From assembly GCA_003539915.1 (NCBI GenBank), contig DPNX01000005.1, positions 1 through 30,253 of the forward strand: 30,253 bases of DNA, written 5' to 3'. This document shows, piece after piece, positions 8,090-17,456 of this stretch. Under the pieces are notes generated by a model that saw only the letters and a program-made list of their open reading frames with translations, ran no database searches and was not told the DNA's origin. The DNA is from Patescibacteria group bacterium. Its GTDB lineage: Bacteria; Patescibacteriota; Minisyncoccia; UBA6257; UBA11618. The stretch's first letter is position 1, and every line of letters starts with the position of its first letter. The position numbers and the translations under genes were made by a program.

Positions 8090-8689
8090 TTAGCCCTTAC
8101 TAACAATCTCGTCTATAAGGCCGTACTTTTTAGCCTCTTCAGCGGAAAGATAAAAATCTCTATCAGTATCTTTTTCTATCTTAGAAAGTGTCTGACCAGT
8201 ATGACTAACTAAAATATGATTGAGTTTGTCCTTGATCTTTAAAATATGTCGAGCAGCAATATCAATATCAACTGCCTGACCCTCAGCACCACCCATTACC
8301 TGATGCAGCATGACCTCAGAGTTAGGAAGAGCGCTTCTTTTACCCTTAGTACCAGAAGCTAGTAAAACGGCTCCCATAGAGGCAGCTAGGCCGACACAGA
8401 TAGTATGGACGTCTGACTTAACGTACTGCATGGTATCGTAGATAGCCATACCAGCACTAACAGAACCACCAGGAGTATTGATATAAAGTTTAATGTCCTT
8501 TTTTTGATCTTGGTGTTCAAGAAATAAAAGCTGAGCAATAACTGTGTTAGCCAAAGCATCAGTCACCGGACCACTGAGAAAAATAATTCTTTCTTTGAGT
8601 AGTCGTGAGTAGATATCATAAGCTCTCTCACCATATGCTGATTTTTCAACGACTGTAGGGATAAGATAGTTTTGAGTTTCTTTATTCAT
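8090..8689 (-). CDS. clpP: ATP-dependent Clp protease proteolytic subunit
   Basis: ClpP forms a double heptamer that degrades proteins fed by Clp AAA+ unfoldases in the cytoplasm. The 199-aa protein carries the catalytic triad S104 ([14 protein letters not shown]), H129 (MLHQVMGG) and D178 ([13 protein letters not shown]), and the oxyanion region [10 protein letters not shown] at 71-80. The length is typical. It lies 2 nt after tig, so folding (trigger factor) and degradation genes are co-transcribed, as tig-clpP are in many bacteria. No clpX follows here; tyrS does. Confidence 0.97.
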   Translation of the reverse strand: MNKETQNYLIPTVVEKSAYGERAYDIYSRLLKERIIFLSGPVTDALANTVIAQLLFLEHQDQKKDIKLYINTPGGSVSAGMAIYDTMQYVKSDVHTICVGLAASMGAVLLASGTKGKRSALPNSEVMLHQVMGGAEGQAVDIDIAARHILKIKDKLNHILVSHTGQTLSKIEKDTDRDFYLSAEEAKKYGLIDEIVSKG

Positions 8690-8691
8690 GA

Positions 8692-9903
8692 TTATTGATT
8701 ATCGAAAAATTCAAAAACTTTTTTGTTTTGTATTACGCCATAAATGTAATCATAAAATTTCTGATTATCAAGAGAGGCTTGATCATGATTATATTTTTGA
8801 ATCTCCTGCCTCAGATCCTCCTCAGTTGGATTAAGACTTTCTTGTTCAGCGATCTTATAAATTACTAAATGAGATAGAACTCTTTTATTGGCTGTTGGTT
8901 CAAAATCTTTTCTAACCTCCTCCTCAGACTTGCCACTATTCTTCCAAGTTGCTTCTGACTCTTTAACCAAGCCATCAAGAGTACGATCGATCATAACTTG
9001 AGGCATCTCGATTTTAGAGGCTTTAACCACATCATCTATTATCTTGAGATGAGCTTTCTCTTTTTCTCTCGCCTGCTTCTCTTCAAAAATTCCTTTTTTA
9101 ATGTCTTCCTTTAACTCAGTAATGTTTTTAAATTTACCCAAAGCTCCAGCAAACTCATCATTCATCTCAGGAAGTTTTCTCTCGAAGACTTCTTTGAGGT
9201 TAACTTTGAAATCTAGTTTTTTACCACGCATGTCTTCTTTCCAGTAGTCCTCTGGAATAGTTAATTGAAAAGATTCTTCGTCACCAGCTTTATGATCTAT
9301 AATCTTTGCCTCAAAACCTGGTAAGAACTTCCCCTCTCCTAAGATAAACTGGTCAGAACTTTTTTCACCATTAACTTCGTAGTCGATTTTAACAACATCT
9401 CCTTTTTTAGCCTCTCTACTAACAGCTATAATCTGAGCTCTAGAGTTGCGTAACCATTCAAGAGATTTTTCAACCTCATCTTCATCAACTTTAATATCTT
9501 CTAACTTTCCCTTAATCTCCTTCATCTCTTTAGAAGCTATTTTTTTGTAATCACCAATTTTTATCTCCGGAAAGATTGTGATAGTTCCTGTATATTTTAA
9601 ACCATCAACACTTGAGGTTATTTCAATCTCTGGTTGAGATACCAAGGTCCAATCATTCTCCTTAACTAAACTATTTAAACTTGAACGAACCGCCTCTTGA
9701 GCAGCTACTTCAAAGACCTTCTCTTTATCAACTGATTGTTCAGCTAATTCTTTAGGAACATTACCTTTACGAAAACCTTTAAGCTCTACCTGTGAGGTAG
9801 CCTGATCGGAAGCCTTCTGCCAATATTCCTGAAACTCATCCTTAGTTAGTTCAACGCCCAGCTCAATGATTGAGCCAGGCTTTTTGTTAATTGTATTTTT
9901 CAT
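8692..9903 (-). CDS. tig: Trigger factor (ribosome-bound chaperone)
   Basis: Trigger factor binds near the ribosome exit tunnel and shields nascent chains. The 403-aa protein has the ribosome-docking signature GFRKGNVP (about residues 43-50), then an FKBP-like prolyl isomerase domain (about 155-245, starting [15 protein letters not shown]), then the long helical C-terminal arms (about 250-400), ending [17 protein letters not shown]. It is slightly shorter than the E. coli protein (432 aa). It lies 1 nt after hppA and 2 nt before clpP. Confidence 0.94.
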   Translation of the reverse strand: MKNTINKKPGSIIELGVELTKDEFQEYWQKASDQATSQVELKGFRKGNVPKELAEQSVDKEKVFEVAAQEAVRSSLNSLVKENDWTLVSQPEIEITSSVDGLKYTGTITIFPEIKIGDYKKIASKEMKEIKGKLEDIKVDEDEVEKSLEWLRNSRAQIIAVSREAKKGDVVKIDYEVNGEKSSDQFILGEGKFLPGFEAKIIDHKAGDEESFQLTIPEDYWKEDMRGKKLDFKVNLKEVFERKLPEMNDEFAGALGKFKNITELKEDIKKGIFEEKQAREKEKAHLKIIDDVVKASKIEMPQVMIDRTLDGLVKESEATWKNSGKSEEEVRKDFEPTANKRVLSHLVIYKIAEQESLNPTEEDLRQEIQKYNHDQASLDNQKFYDYIYGVIQNKKVFEFFDNQ

Positions 9904-9904
9904 A

Positions 9905-11884
9905 TTAGAGTAATGGAGCGATTATCAGCGCCACAATGCTGACTATCTTAATTAGAATGTTAAGACTTGGTCCAGAGGTGTCTTTAAAAGGATCACCTAC
10001 TGTATCACCAACAACAGCCGCTTTATGGGTAGCAGAACCCTTACCTCCAAGATTTCCTTCTTCAATATACTTCTTAGCATTGTCCCAAGCACCACCAGCG
10101 TTAGCCATCATAACAGCCATTAAGAAGCCGGTAATAAGAGCTCCTATAAGCAGGCCGACTAAAGCCTCAGCTCCTTGATCACCAAAACCAAACCCAACAG
10201 CCACGGGAATAATAACGGCCAAGAATCCAGGTAGGATCATTTCACGAAGAGCTGCATCGGTAGCGATGGAAACAGCTTTATTATAATCAGGCTTCCCACT
10301 ACCTTCCATCAAGCCAGGAATCTCTTTAAATTGGCGACGAACCTCATTAACAATCTTCATTGCCGCCTTACCAACAGCTTTCATTGTCATAGCGGAGAAT
10401 AAGAATGGCATTACACCACCAATAAATAGACCAGCGATCACTACCGGGTCACCTAAGTTAACAACTTCTAAGCCAGCAACTTTAAAGAAGGATACGAGCA
10501 AGGCTAATGATGTTAGAGCGGCAGACCCAATGGCAAATCCCTTGCCGATGGCGGCTGTGGTATTACCAACTGCATCTAAAGTTTCAGCTGTCTTCCTCAC
10601 ATCAGCACCCATGCCAGCCATCTCAGCAATACCAGCTGCATTATCAGCCACTGGTCCATAAGTATCAGAAGCCAAAGTAATACCAAGAGTTGCGAGCATG
10701 CCCACTGCAGCGATAGCAATACCATAAACACCCGCTAACCAAGTCGCTAGAAGAATGGTAGCTACTACAATAACTACTGGAGCGATGGTAGACATCATGC
10801 CGTAAGAGAGGCCGCTAATAATATTAGTAGCTGAGCCAGTTTTAGAAGCCTCGGCAATTTCTCGGGTAGGACTAAACTCACTAGAAGTGTAGTAGTTGGT
10901 GATTAATCCAATTAGAAGACCAGCTACCAAACCAGTGATAACTGACCAAAAAATATTAAGTGGCTCTCCTTCAATAAACTTATTGGAGAGAAAGTAAGCG
11001 CCTCCAGCAAAAAGAATGGCGGCGGTAAAGATACCGTTGTGCATAGCTTTGCTAATTTTATTAGGATCAGAAGTTCTAACTAAAAATACTCCCACGATAC
11101 TAGCTGCAATACCAAGACCAGCTAACATGAGTGGAAATAGAACAACGTTAGCACCGAAAGTTGCTACTGCAACCGATCCTAAAATCATAGCCGCTATTAA
11201 AGAACCTACGTATGACTCAAAAAGGTCGGCTCCCATACCCGCCACATCACCAACGTTGTCACCAACATTGTCAGCGATAACAGCTGGATTACGAGGATCA
11301 TCTTCTGGAATACCAGCCTCCACCTTACCAACTAAATCAGCACCAACATCAGCGGCTTTAGTAAAAATACCTCCGCCAACACGCGCAAAGATAGAAATTA
11401 AACTCGCACCAAAACCAAGACCAACGATAGAACTAATGCTATCAGTAGCTAAATAAAATCCTGTTACAGATAACAACCCTAAAGCAACCACGAGAAATCC
11501 GGTTACCGAACCAGACCTAAAAGCGATTGCTAATGAAGGGCTAATTCCCTTTCGGGCAGCCTCTGCTGTTCGAGTATTCGCTCGCACAGCCACATTCATA
11601 CCAATATAACCAGTAACAGATGAGGCAACCGCACCTAATAGAAAACCTACCGCTGTCAAAGAGTCAATAAATGCATAAATTAATGCGGCGAGCACAATAA
11701 TCACCACAGTCAAAGTACGATATTGCTGATTCAAGTAAGCTTTAGCACCTGCTTGAATAGCGCCGCCAATTTCTTGCACCTTCTCATTACCAGTCGGCTT
11801 ATTAAGCAACCAATAAGTGGTATAGATACTATAAATTATAGCGGCTACGATTGGGGTAAAAATTAAATAGTTTATTATATTCAT
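9905..11884 (-). CDS. hppA: Membrane-bound ion-pumping pyrophosphatase
   Basis: This polytopic enzyme hydrolyses pyrophosphate and pumps H+ or Na+ across the membrane, so it can save energy from tRNA charging and biosynthesis. The 659-aa protein has about 16 hydrophobic segments. The substrate site [21 protein letters not shown] and the following DNVGDNVGD are intact, as is the C-terminal [22 protein letters not shown]. The segment [10 protein letters not shown] has Ala where K+-independent enzymes have Lys, which points to the K+-dependent group. Whether H+ or Na+ is moved cannot be decided here. It lies 3 nt after nusA and 1 nt before tig. Confidence 0.96.
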   Translation of the reverse strand: MNIINYLIFTPIVAAIIYSIYTTYWLLNKPTGNEKVQEIGGAIQAGAKAYLNQQYRTLTVVIIVLAALIYAFIDSLTAVGFLLGAVASSVTGYIGMNVAVRANTRTAEAARKGISPSLAIAFRSGSVTGFLVVALGLLSVTGFYLATDSISSIVGLGFGASLISIFARVGGGIFTKAADVGADLVGKVEAGIPEDDPRNPAVIADNVGDNVGDVAGMGADLFESYVGSLIAAMILGSVAVATFGANVVLFPLMLAGLGIAASIVGVFLVRTSDPNKISKAMHNGIFTAAILFAGGAYFLSNKFIEGEPLNIFWSVITGLVAGLLIGLITNYYTSSEFSPTREIAEASKTGSATNIISGLSYGMMSTIAPVVIVVATILLATWLAGVYGIAIAAVGMLATLGITLASDTYGPVADNAAGIAEMAGMGADVRKTAETLDAVGNTTAAIGKGFAIGSAALTSLALLVSFFKVAGLEVVNLGDPVVIAGLFIGGVMPFLFSAMTMKAVGKAAMKIVNEVRRQFKEIPGLMEGSGKPDYNKAVSIATDAALREMILPGFLAVIIPVAVGFGFGDQGAEALVGLLIGALITGFLMAVMMANAGGAWDNAKKYIEEGNLGGKGSATHKAAVVGDTVGDPFKDTSGPSLNILIKIVSIVALIIAPLL

Positions 11885-11887
11885 ATT

Positions 11888-13150
11888 TTATTCTTCTTTT
11901 TTATCTTCTACCTCTGCAGAAGGAATTTTCTCGACTTCAACTTCCTTCTCTTTTTCAGGTTCTACTTGTCCTTCCTCTTCCTTTACTTCTTTTGACTGTT
12001 CATCTACCGCATCAGCAATACCACTCTCCTGAACCTCTTCTGGGTTGCTCTGAGAACGAACGTCTATTTTCCATCCGGTTATTTTAGCCGCTAAACGGAC
12101 GTTTTGTCCACCTTTTCCGATGGCTAAACTGAGCTGGTCATCAGCAACAAAGGCTTGAGCCTCTCTCTTAGGCAATATCTCTACCATTTTTACCTTAGCT
12201 GGTGATAAAGAGTTAGCTATAAAAGTAGCTGGGTCTTCAGACCATTCAATAATATCTAATTTCTCTTGACCCAACTCATTACTGACTGCCATTACCCTCA
12301 TTCCTCGCTGACCAACACAGGAACCAACTGGATCTATACCCTCTACATTAGAAAAGACTGCGAACTTCGTCCTGCTACCAGCTTCTCGAGAGATAGCTTT
12401 AACCTCAACGGTCTCATCAGCTATTTCTGGAACCTCCATAGCAAAAAGCTTGCTAACAAATTTAGGATGTGATCGAGAAAGGATGATTCCTGGGGTTCGA
12501 GAATCTTCTTGAATATCGGTCACGTAAAATTTAAGTCGATCGCCAGATCGATAATGCTCACCAGGAATGGATTCGTTATAAAACATGATTCCTGTAGCTC
12601 GACCAAGATCAATGTAGACATTGCCTCGCTCAAACCGCTGCACAACACCACTGATAATATCACCCTCTTTATCTTTAAATTCTTGTAGAATAGAATCTCT
12701 TTCAGCCTCTCTTAGTTTTTGAAGAATAACTTGCTTAGCTGTTTGGGCAGCAATTCTACCAAAATCACTATGAGTTTCTAGAGGAAAGGTGATTTCATCA
12801 TCTAATTTAGCGGTGGCTTTAATTTTTTTAGCTTCTTTTAATAGAATATGACGATCCTCATTGTATCGAGGTAATTTCTCCTCATCATCTGCTGAAGCAT
12901 CCTCTTCTATCTCAACTGGCTCACTCATATCAACGGTTGTTTCGTCGACAACTGTTTTAACTTGCCAAAATTTCACATCACCGCTTTTATTGTCAAATTT
13001 AGCTTTAACAATCTCCCCCTTCTTTTCGTATTCACGCTTATAAGCAGCAGCGATAGAATCCTCAATCGCCTCAATAACTTTATTGGGTTCGATGTTTTTT
13101 TCTTCAGCAATTTGCTGAACGGCGTTGTTAAGAGTTTTTAAATCAAACAT
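11888..13150 (-). CDS. nusA: Transcription termination/antitermination factor NusA
   Basis: NusA binds RNA polymerase and modulates pausing, intrinsic termination and antitermination. The 420-aa protein has the N-terminal polymerase-binding domain (1-about 130), with an acidic insert at about 75-92, an S1 domain (about 158-225, GDIISGVVQRFERGNVYIDLG), KH1 (about 250-320, SVGSCVGQRGMRV..EL..EKIDII-like) and KH2 (about 325-375, LAIGKGGQNVRLAAKITGW). A low-complexity Glu/Lys/Val tail of about 45 residues follows instead of the acidic repeats of E. coli. It is the first gene of the operon, with its own strong promoter and a structured leader. Confidence 0.96.
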   Translation of the reverse strand: MFDLKTLNNAVQQIAEEKNIEPNKVIEAIEDSIAAAYKREYEKKGEIVKAKFDNKSGDVKFWQVKTVVDETTVDMSEPVEIEEDASADDEEKLPRYNEDRHILLKEAKKIKATAKLDDEITFPLETHSDFGRIAAQTAKQVILQKLREAERDSILQEFKDKEGDIISGVVQRFERGNVYIDLGRATGIMFYNESIPGEHYRSGDRLKFYVTDIQEDSRTPGIILSRSHPKFVSKLFAMEVPEIADETVEVKAISREAGSRTKFAVFSNVEGIDPVGSCVGQRGMRVMAVSNELGQEKLDIIEWSEDPATFIANSLSPAKVKMVEILPKREAQAFVADDQLSLAIGKGGQNVRLAAKITGWKIDVRSQSNPEEVQESGIADAVDEQSKEVKEEEGQVEPEKEKEVEVEKIPSAEVEDKKEE

Positions 13151-13162
13151 ATTTTTAGAATT

Positions 13163-13184
13163 AAAGGCCGCGTAGGCGACCTTT
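13163..13184 (-). promoter_or_regulatory. Hairpin in the nusA leader
   Basis: AAAGGCCGC and GCGACCTTT (on +) pair over 9 bp with a 4-nt loop, giving one G-U pair in the minus-strand RNA. It lies inside the roughly 40-nt leader between the start point and the ATG. No T-run follows, so it is not a terminator. Confidence 0.5.
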
Positions 13185-13195
13185 TTAATACTTCC

Positions 13196-13224
13196 ATTAT
13201 AGTACTTTAAATAAATCTTGTCAA
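13196..13224 (-). promoter_or_regulatory. nusA operon promoter
   Basis: Consensus TTGACA -35 (13224-13219) and TATAAT -10 (13201-13196) with a 17-nt spacer on the minus strand. It is placed directly after the Nudix gene terminator. Confidence 0.85.
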
Positions 13225-13231
13225 AACAAAT

Positions 13232-13257
13232 AAAAAAGAGCGCTTAGAAAGCGCTCT
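13232..13257 (-). terminator. Terminator of the Nudix gene
   Basis: AGAGCGCTT/AAGCGCTCT 9-bp stem with a 3-nt loop, followed by six T on the minus strand. It shows that the TGA at 13266 is a real stop. Confidence 0.9.
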
Positions 13258-13265
13258 CTCCATGA

Positions 13266-13829
13266 TCAAGCCATGGAAGTGGTGATGTTGTGCTGTTTGA
13301 AAGCCTTCTGAAGAGCTTCGATCTGATCGTCAAAGAGCGCGATGACCTCATCATCGGTCACTCCAATGTCACGATCAAATGCGTCCAGCTTTTGAATCTT
13401 TGCCAATTCAGCCTCTGTAAGGAATTTTATACCTCCGACCGACTGACCCAATTCGATTTGCTGTGTGCAATCATAGGGAACGATGAGAGTGTAGTTAACT
13501 ACTACTACTCGCTCCGTCTCAACCTGATTGATCTTTCGAATATCCTCGAGACCCGGATTGGTAAGCAGCTCTAGAGAAAAGGCCTCTCCTAATTCTTCTT
13601 CCGTCTCCCTAATGAGAGCTTGCCTATCAGACTCGTCTTCCATCTTACTACCATTAACTGTCGCCTGACAGCCGCCGGCAAATGATTCAGGCCCTTCTCG
13701 TTCGTGATTGTGAGATCCACGAACTTGAAGAATCGCCGCAAGCCCTCCTCCTTTCTCCGTCGGTAACTCCGTAAAACACAGCAAGCCTACCACCTTTTTC
13801 TTTGCAGACTCCATTTCCGCTGACCTCAT
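13266..13829 (-). CDS. Nudix hydrolase
   Basis: Nudix enzymes cleave nucleoside diphosphates linked to another group (damaged NTPs, dinucleotides, sugar nucleotides). The substrate cannot be named here. The 187-aa protein has a complete box G-x5-E-x7-RE-x2-EE-x-G at about residues 59-82 (GSKMEDE, then RETEEELGE), with a beta-rich N-terminus (VVGLLCFTELP) and a C-terminal helix. SD-like AAGGAA precedes the ATG at 13829; the next in-frame ATG is MES at codon 6. The gene stops on TGA and uses more CGC/GAT/ATC-type codons than its neighbours. Its own terminator makes it a stand-alone unit. It may be acquired. Confidence 0.88.
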   Translation of the reverse strand: MRSAEMESAKKKVVGLLCFTELPTEKGGGLAAILQVRGSHNHEREGPESFAGGCQATVNGSKMEDESDRQALIRETEEELGEAFSLELLTNPGLEDIRKINQVETERVVVVNYTLIVPYDCTQQIELGQSVGGIKFLTEAELAKIQKLDAFDRDIGVTDDEVIALFDDQIEALQKAFKQHNITTSMA

Positions 13830-13937
13830 GTCACAGTTCCTTTCTTTCTACCACCAAAAAATAAAAATGTGCTTAATTAATTATTGTAATTTAAATCAAG
13901 TCTTGTCAATAGAAGAAGATACTGATAAAAAGAAGAT

Positions 13938-15620
13938 ATGCATAACCTGAAGAGCTGGATTGATCATAGCCCTGTAGTTAAAAAAGCTTATTATTTTGCT
14001 CAAAAAACTCATGCTGGCCAAAAAAAATATAATGGTCAACATTTTTTTGATCATGTTGTTAAAACAGCTAGAACTATAACCGAGTGGAGGTTGGATGGCA
14101 CAGCTATAGCAGCTGCCCTACTGCATGATGTTGTTGACCATGCCTCAGTTACATTAGAAGAAGTGCGGAAAGAATTTGGTGAAGACATTCATTTTCTTGT
14201 TAGCGGTGCTAGTAATTTGAGGACTGTAAATTATAGAGGTGAAAAAGGTGAATTGGAAAATATAAGGAAATTTGTTTTAGCTACCAGCAAAGATATTAGA
14301 GTTTTATTAATAAAGCTAGCCGATCTTTTAGACAACTTAAGATCAATAAGTGATCGAATGACTCCTAAAGAAGAAAGGCATGCCATAATAGCTATTGAAA
14401 TATATGCTCCTCTAGCCTATCGATTAGGAATGTTTCGACTAGCAGGAGAATTGGAAGACTTATCGTTCCCTCATGTTTATCCTCAAGAGTATGACTGGCT
14501 AATGAATAATATTAAGGATCGCTATAATGAAAGAGAGCGTTATGCTCAAATGATCAAGCCTTTAATTGAAGAGAAGTTAAGTAAAAATAAAATAAAGCTT
14601 CAAAAAATAGACTCCCGAGCAAAAAGATATTACAGCCTATATAGAAAATTAAAGAAGATTGATATGGATCTAGAAAGCGTCTATGACCTAGTGGCTATTC
14701 GCTGCATCGTCCCTACCATAGAAGATTGTTATGCGGCCTTAGGAGTTATTCATAAAGCATGGCAGCCTGTACCAGGAAGAATTAAAGATTATATCGCCCT
14801 ACCTAAAGAGAATAATTACCAAAGCCTACACACTTCTATTTATGGACCTGATAATAAGATAATTGAGATACAAATTAGAACTCCTGACATGCACAATTTA
14901 GCAGAGAATGGTATTGCCGCTCATTGGTTGTACAAACAATTCCCAAAAGATAACTATTTGGGCAAACAAGTTAAAGAAAAAAATGGGAGTTGGGTTAGTA
15001 GGTTAAAAAATTGGCGAAAAGGATCCAGTGGTTCTAATAATTTTATTGAATCATTTAATATAGACCTTTTGATTGAGAGGACTCTTGTTCTCACTCCTAA
15101 AGGAATGGTTGTTGATCTTCCTCAAGACTCTACGCCCGTTGATTTTGCTTACAGAATCCATTCAGAGATTGGTCATAGCTGCATAGGGTCAAGAATTAAT
15201 AACGAGAATAAACCTTTGCATACAATATTAAAGACTGGGGATGTTGTAGATATTCTTATTCAGAAAAACAAAGGGCCGTCTGAAAAATGGCTGGATTTTG
15301 TTAAAACTAATTTTGCTCGCAATCATATTAGATCAAAGCTTCGTCAACAAAAGAAAAGCTTTCTTCCAGAAGCAAAAGAGGTTGATCTCCGAATATCTGT
15401 TGAAGATAGAATCGGTTTATTGAAAGATATATCTGAAACGATTTCCCGATCTCATATCAACATTACCGACCACAGAGTTTCTGCCGTTGGCAGAAAAGGA
15501 GTATTAAAAAATATTAATATCAGATGTTCTGTGACTGATAAAAATAAAATAGAGAAACTTGTTGAAAAATTAAAGTCTCTCGATAATATTAAATCAGTTG
15601 CCTATCGTCTGGTTCGTTAG
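13938..15620 (+). CDS. rel: RelA/SpoT-family (p)ppGpp synthetase with altered hydrolase site
   Basis: This is a long Rel protein for stringent-response nucleotides, 560 aa. In order: HD hydrolase domain (about 10-180), synthetase domain (about 225-335), TGS domain (about 380-445) and C-terminal ACT domain (about 483-560). The zinc-finger/helical part found in full-length Rel (about 730 aa) is missing. The synthetase keeps YDLVAIR (249-255), RIKDYIALPK (281-290), YQSLHT (294-299) and EIQIRT (310-315). RIKD is the form seen in bifunctional Rel rather than E. coli RelA. In the hydrolase, HD at 63-64 is present, but the normal HDxxED reads HDVVDH, and LADRLHNMR reads LADLLDNLR. Hydrolysis may be weak or lost. 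The 3' end overlaps parB by 32 bp, tail to tail. Confidence 0.93.
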   Translation: MHNLKSWIDHSPVVKKAYYFAQKTHAGQKKYNGQHFFDHVVKTARTITEWRLDGTAIAAALLHDVVDHASVTLEEVRKEFGEDIHFLVSGASNLRTVNYRGEKGELENIRKFVLATSKDIRVLLIKLADLLDNLRSISDRMTPKEERHAIIAIEIYAPLAYRLGMFRLAGELEDLSFPHVYPQEYDWLMNNIKDRYNERERYAQMIKPLIEEKLSKNKIKLQKIDSRAKRYYSLYRKLKKIDMDLESVYDLVAIRCIVPTIEDCYAALGVIHKAWQPVPGRIKDYIALPKENNYQSLHTSIYGPDNKIIEIQIRTPDMHNLAENGIAAHWLYKQFPKDNYLGKQVKEKNGSWVSRLKNWRKGSSGSNNFIESFNIDLLIERTLVLTPKGMVVDLPQDSTPVDFAYRIHSEIGHSCIGSRINNENKPLHTILKTGDVVDILIQKNKGPSEKWLDFVKTNFARNHIRSKLRQQKKSFLPEAKEVDLRISVEDRIGLLKDISETISRSHINITDHRVSAVGRKGVLKNINIRCSVTDKNKIEKLVEKLKSLDNIKSVAYRLVR

Positions 15621-16530
15621 GAGAAGAAAGAATCTTATTAATAATCGATTGAAATTCTTCAGGAGAGAAAAAGCTAATCATTATTTTTCCTCCATCAGTT
15701 GTTTTCTGTAAAGAAACTTTTGTCCCTAAGACTTCTTGTAGGCGTTCTTCAAAAATTGTGAACTCAGGATTTTGGCTAGATAATGAATCTGGTTTATTTT
15801 CCGCAGCTGGCTTTCTAATATTACCAATACGATTTTTTAGCTCCCGCACACTAAGATTATTCCTAATAATCTCATTAAATAAATTCTGTTGCTGCTGAGA
15901 GTCATTAACAGCTAATAATAAACGGCCTTGGCTATCGCTAATCTTTTTTTCAGAAACCGCGTCTTGAATATATGAAGGAAGGTTGAGAAGACGGAGTACG
16001 TTAGAGATAGTCTCTCTGCTCTTACCTACCCTCGCCGCCACTTCTCTTTGAGTTAAACCAAATTCCTCCTGGAGCTTGGCATAAGATCGAGCGGCTTCGA
16101 TTGGATTAAGATCCGATCGCTGAACATTCTCAACAATTGCCAATTCTAATTTATCTTTTTCATCTGCAATTCTTCTGACAATAGCTGGCACTCTCTCTAA
16201 CCCAGCTATCTTAGAAGCTTTGAGACGCCTTTCTCCAGCAATTAACTGATATTCTATTTGTGTCCCCAACTCTGTTTCTATTTCCACCTTAGAAACAATT
16301 AAAGGTTGAATAACTCCTAACTCTCTAATAGAAGCAGCGAGTTCATTTAAAGACTCCTCATCAAAGTTTTTTCTAGGCTGATGAGGATTGGGCTTTATTT
16401 TGTTAACTTCAATATGAAAAACGGAGGTTTCTGAATTAACCTGAGGTTTTGACTGAGGCTTTGGGGTAGGAGAGCTATTGGATTCCTGACTCTTGTCAGG
16501 AATTAATGATTCAAGACCACGACCGAGCAT
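15589..16530 (-). CDS. parB: Chromosome-partitioning protein ParB
   Basis: ParB binds parS sites, uses CTP to slide and spreads to form the partition complex. The 313-aa protein has a disordered Pro/Ser/Gln linker (about 12-38), the ParB/Srx CTP-binding core with QPRKNFD (51-57), IAGERRLKAS (97-106) and ENVQRSDLNPIEAA (134-147), a helix-turn-helix (about 158-183, LTQREVAARVGKSRETISN), and a C-terminal dimerization region. Its start overlaps the parA end by 20 bp, so the two are translationally coupled. A parS-like palindrome with one extra base lies at 21.4 kb. Confidence 0.95.
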   Translation of the reverse strand: MLGRGLESLIPDKSQESNSSPTPKPQSKPQVNSETSVFHIEVNKIKPNPHQPRKNFDEESLNELAASIRELGVIQPLIVSKVEIETELGTQIEYQLIAGERRLKASKIAGLERVPAIVRRIADEKDKLELAIVENVQRSDLNPIEAARSYAKLQEEFGLTQREVAARVGKSRETISNVLRLLNLPSYIQDAVSEKKISDSQGRLLLAVNDSQQQQNLFNEIIRNNLSVRELKNRIGNIRKPAAENKPDSLSSQNPEFTIFEERLQEVLGTKVSLQKTTDGGKIMISFFSPEEFQSIINKILSSPNEPDDRQLI

Positions 16531-17314
16531 AATTTTGATTAGATTGATTTATTTCTTGAGCTATTAACTCTCTTGCAAGACGTTCGTAAGCTTTAGCGCC
16601 ACCAGACTCAGGGTCATAGAGACAGATTGGCTTAGAAAAACTAGGGGCTTCAGCCAAAGCTACCGCTCGAGGTATTTCAACATCGTAAACATGACCAACA
16701 AAATGACGTCTTAATTCTCGAGCGACCTCACGAGAAAGATGTTCTCTATTATCATACATAGTTAACAAGGCTCCAGCAACTTTAAGATTTTTGCCTAGAT
16801 TATGATTTATCAAATCAATTGTTTCTAAGATCTGCCCCAATCCTTCTAAACCATAATATTCACATTGAACAGGAATGAGGACTTCCTTAGCTGCTGCTAA
16901 ACCATTAATAGTTAACAAGCTAACGCTAGGAGGAAGGTCTATGAGAATGTAGTCGTATAAATTAGCAATGGGTTTAAGAAAGTTACTTAAATAATATTCA
17001 CGATTAGGCTTGTTAAGTAACTCTACAGTAACACCAGCTAAACTAGGGTGAGCAGGAATATAATAGTAGTTGGTAATAGCAGAGGCTTTTGCCAACTCTA
17101 AGGCCAAGCGCTGACCCAAGACACCTTCATAAATACTTTTTCCTTCACTCTCTTTAATATTAAAACCAAGACCAGAGCTAGCGTTAGCTTGAGGATCAAA
17201 ATCCACCAAAAGAACCTTTTTGCCATTGATGGCGAGATAAGCCCCTACATTGGTAGCGGTGGTAGTTTTCCCTACTCCACCTTTTTGATTACAAACAGCA
17301 ATAATACGTGTCAT
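16511..17314 (-). CDS. parA: Chromosome-partitioning ATPase ParA
   Basis: ParA is a DNA-binding ATPase that moves ParB-bound origins. The 267-aa protein has the deviant Walker A motif KGGVGKTT at 11-18, VDFDPQANASSGLG at 37-50, and Walker B LIDLPPS near residue 124. It belongs to the short chromosomal Soj type without an N-terminal HTH. It is the only core gene here that stops on TGA. A possible promoter (TTGAAA, 18 nt, TAAAAT) lies in the spacer shared with the divergent tRNA-Leu. Confidence 0.96.
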   Translation of the reverse strand: MTRIIAVCNQKGGVGKTTTATNVGAYLAINGKKVLLVDFDPQANASSGLGFNIKESEGKSIYEGVLGQRLALELAKASAITNYYYIPAHPSLAGVTVELLNKPNREYYLSNFLKPIANLYDYILIDLPPSVSLLTINGLAAAKEVLIPVQCEYYGLEGLGQILETIDLINHNLGKNLKVAGALLTMYDNREHLSREVARELRRHFVGHVYDVEIPRAVALAEAPSFSKPICLYDPESGGAKAYERLARELIAQEINQSNQNYARSWS

Positions 17315-17357
17315 CTCTATTTGATTTTACTACTATTTTGTGGCATTTTTCAAACAC

Positions 17358-17441
17358 GCCCGGGTGGCGGAATTGGCAGACGCGCGTGACTCAAAATCAC
17401 GTGAGAGAAATCTCGTGTGGGTTCGACTCCCACCCCGGGCA
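17358..17441 (+). tRNA. tRNA-Leu (anticodon CAA)
   Basis: An 84-nt class II tRNA with acceptor GCCCGGG/CCCGGGC, anticodon arm CGTGA/TCACG around CTCAAAA (CAA), a long variable arm, T-loop GTTCGACTC and no CCA. Its D-arm contains TGGCAGACG, which equals one arm of the palindrome at 21437. Confidence 0.96.
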
Positions 17442-17456
17442 CAATTAATTTAACAA

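Noticed and set aside
11016..11456. Long plus-strand ORF opposite hppA
   Set aside because: Antisense shadow of a conserved, Ala/Gly-rich membrane gene, with no start signal or known motif.
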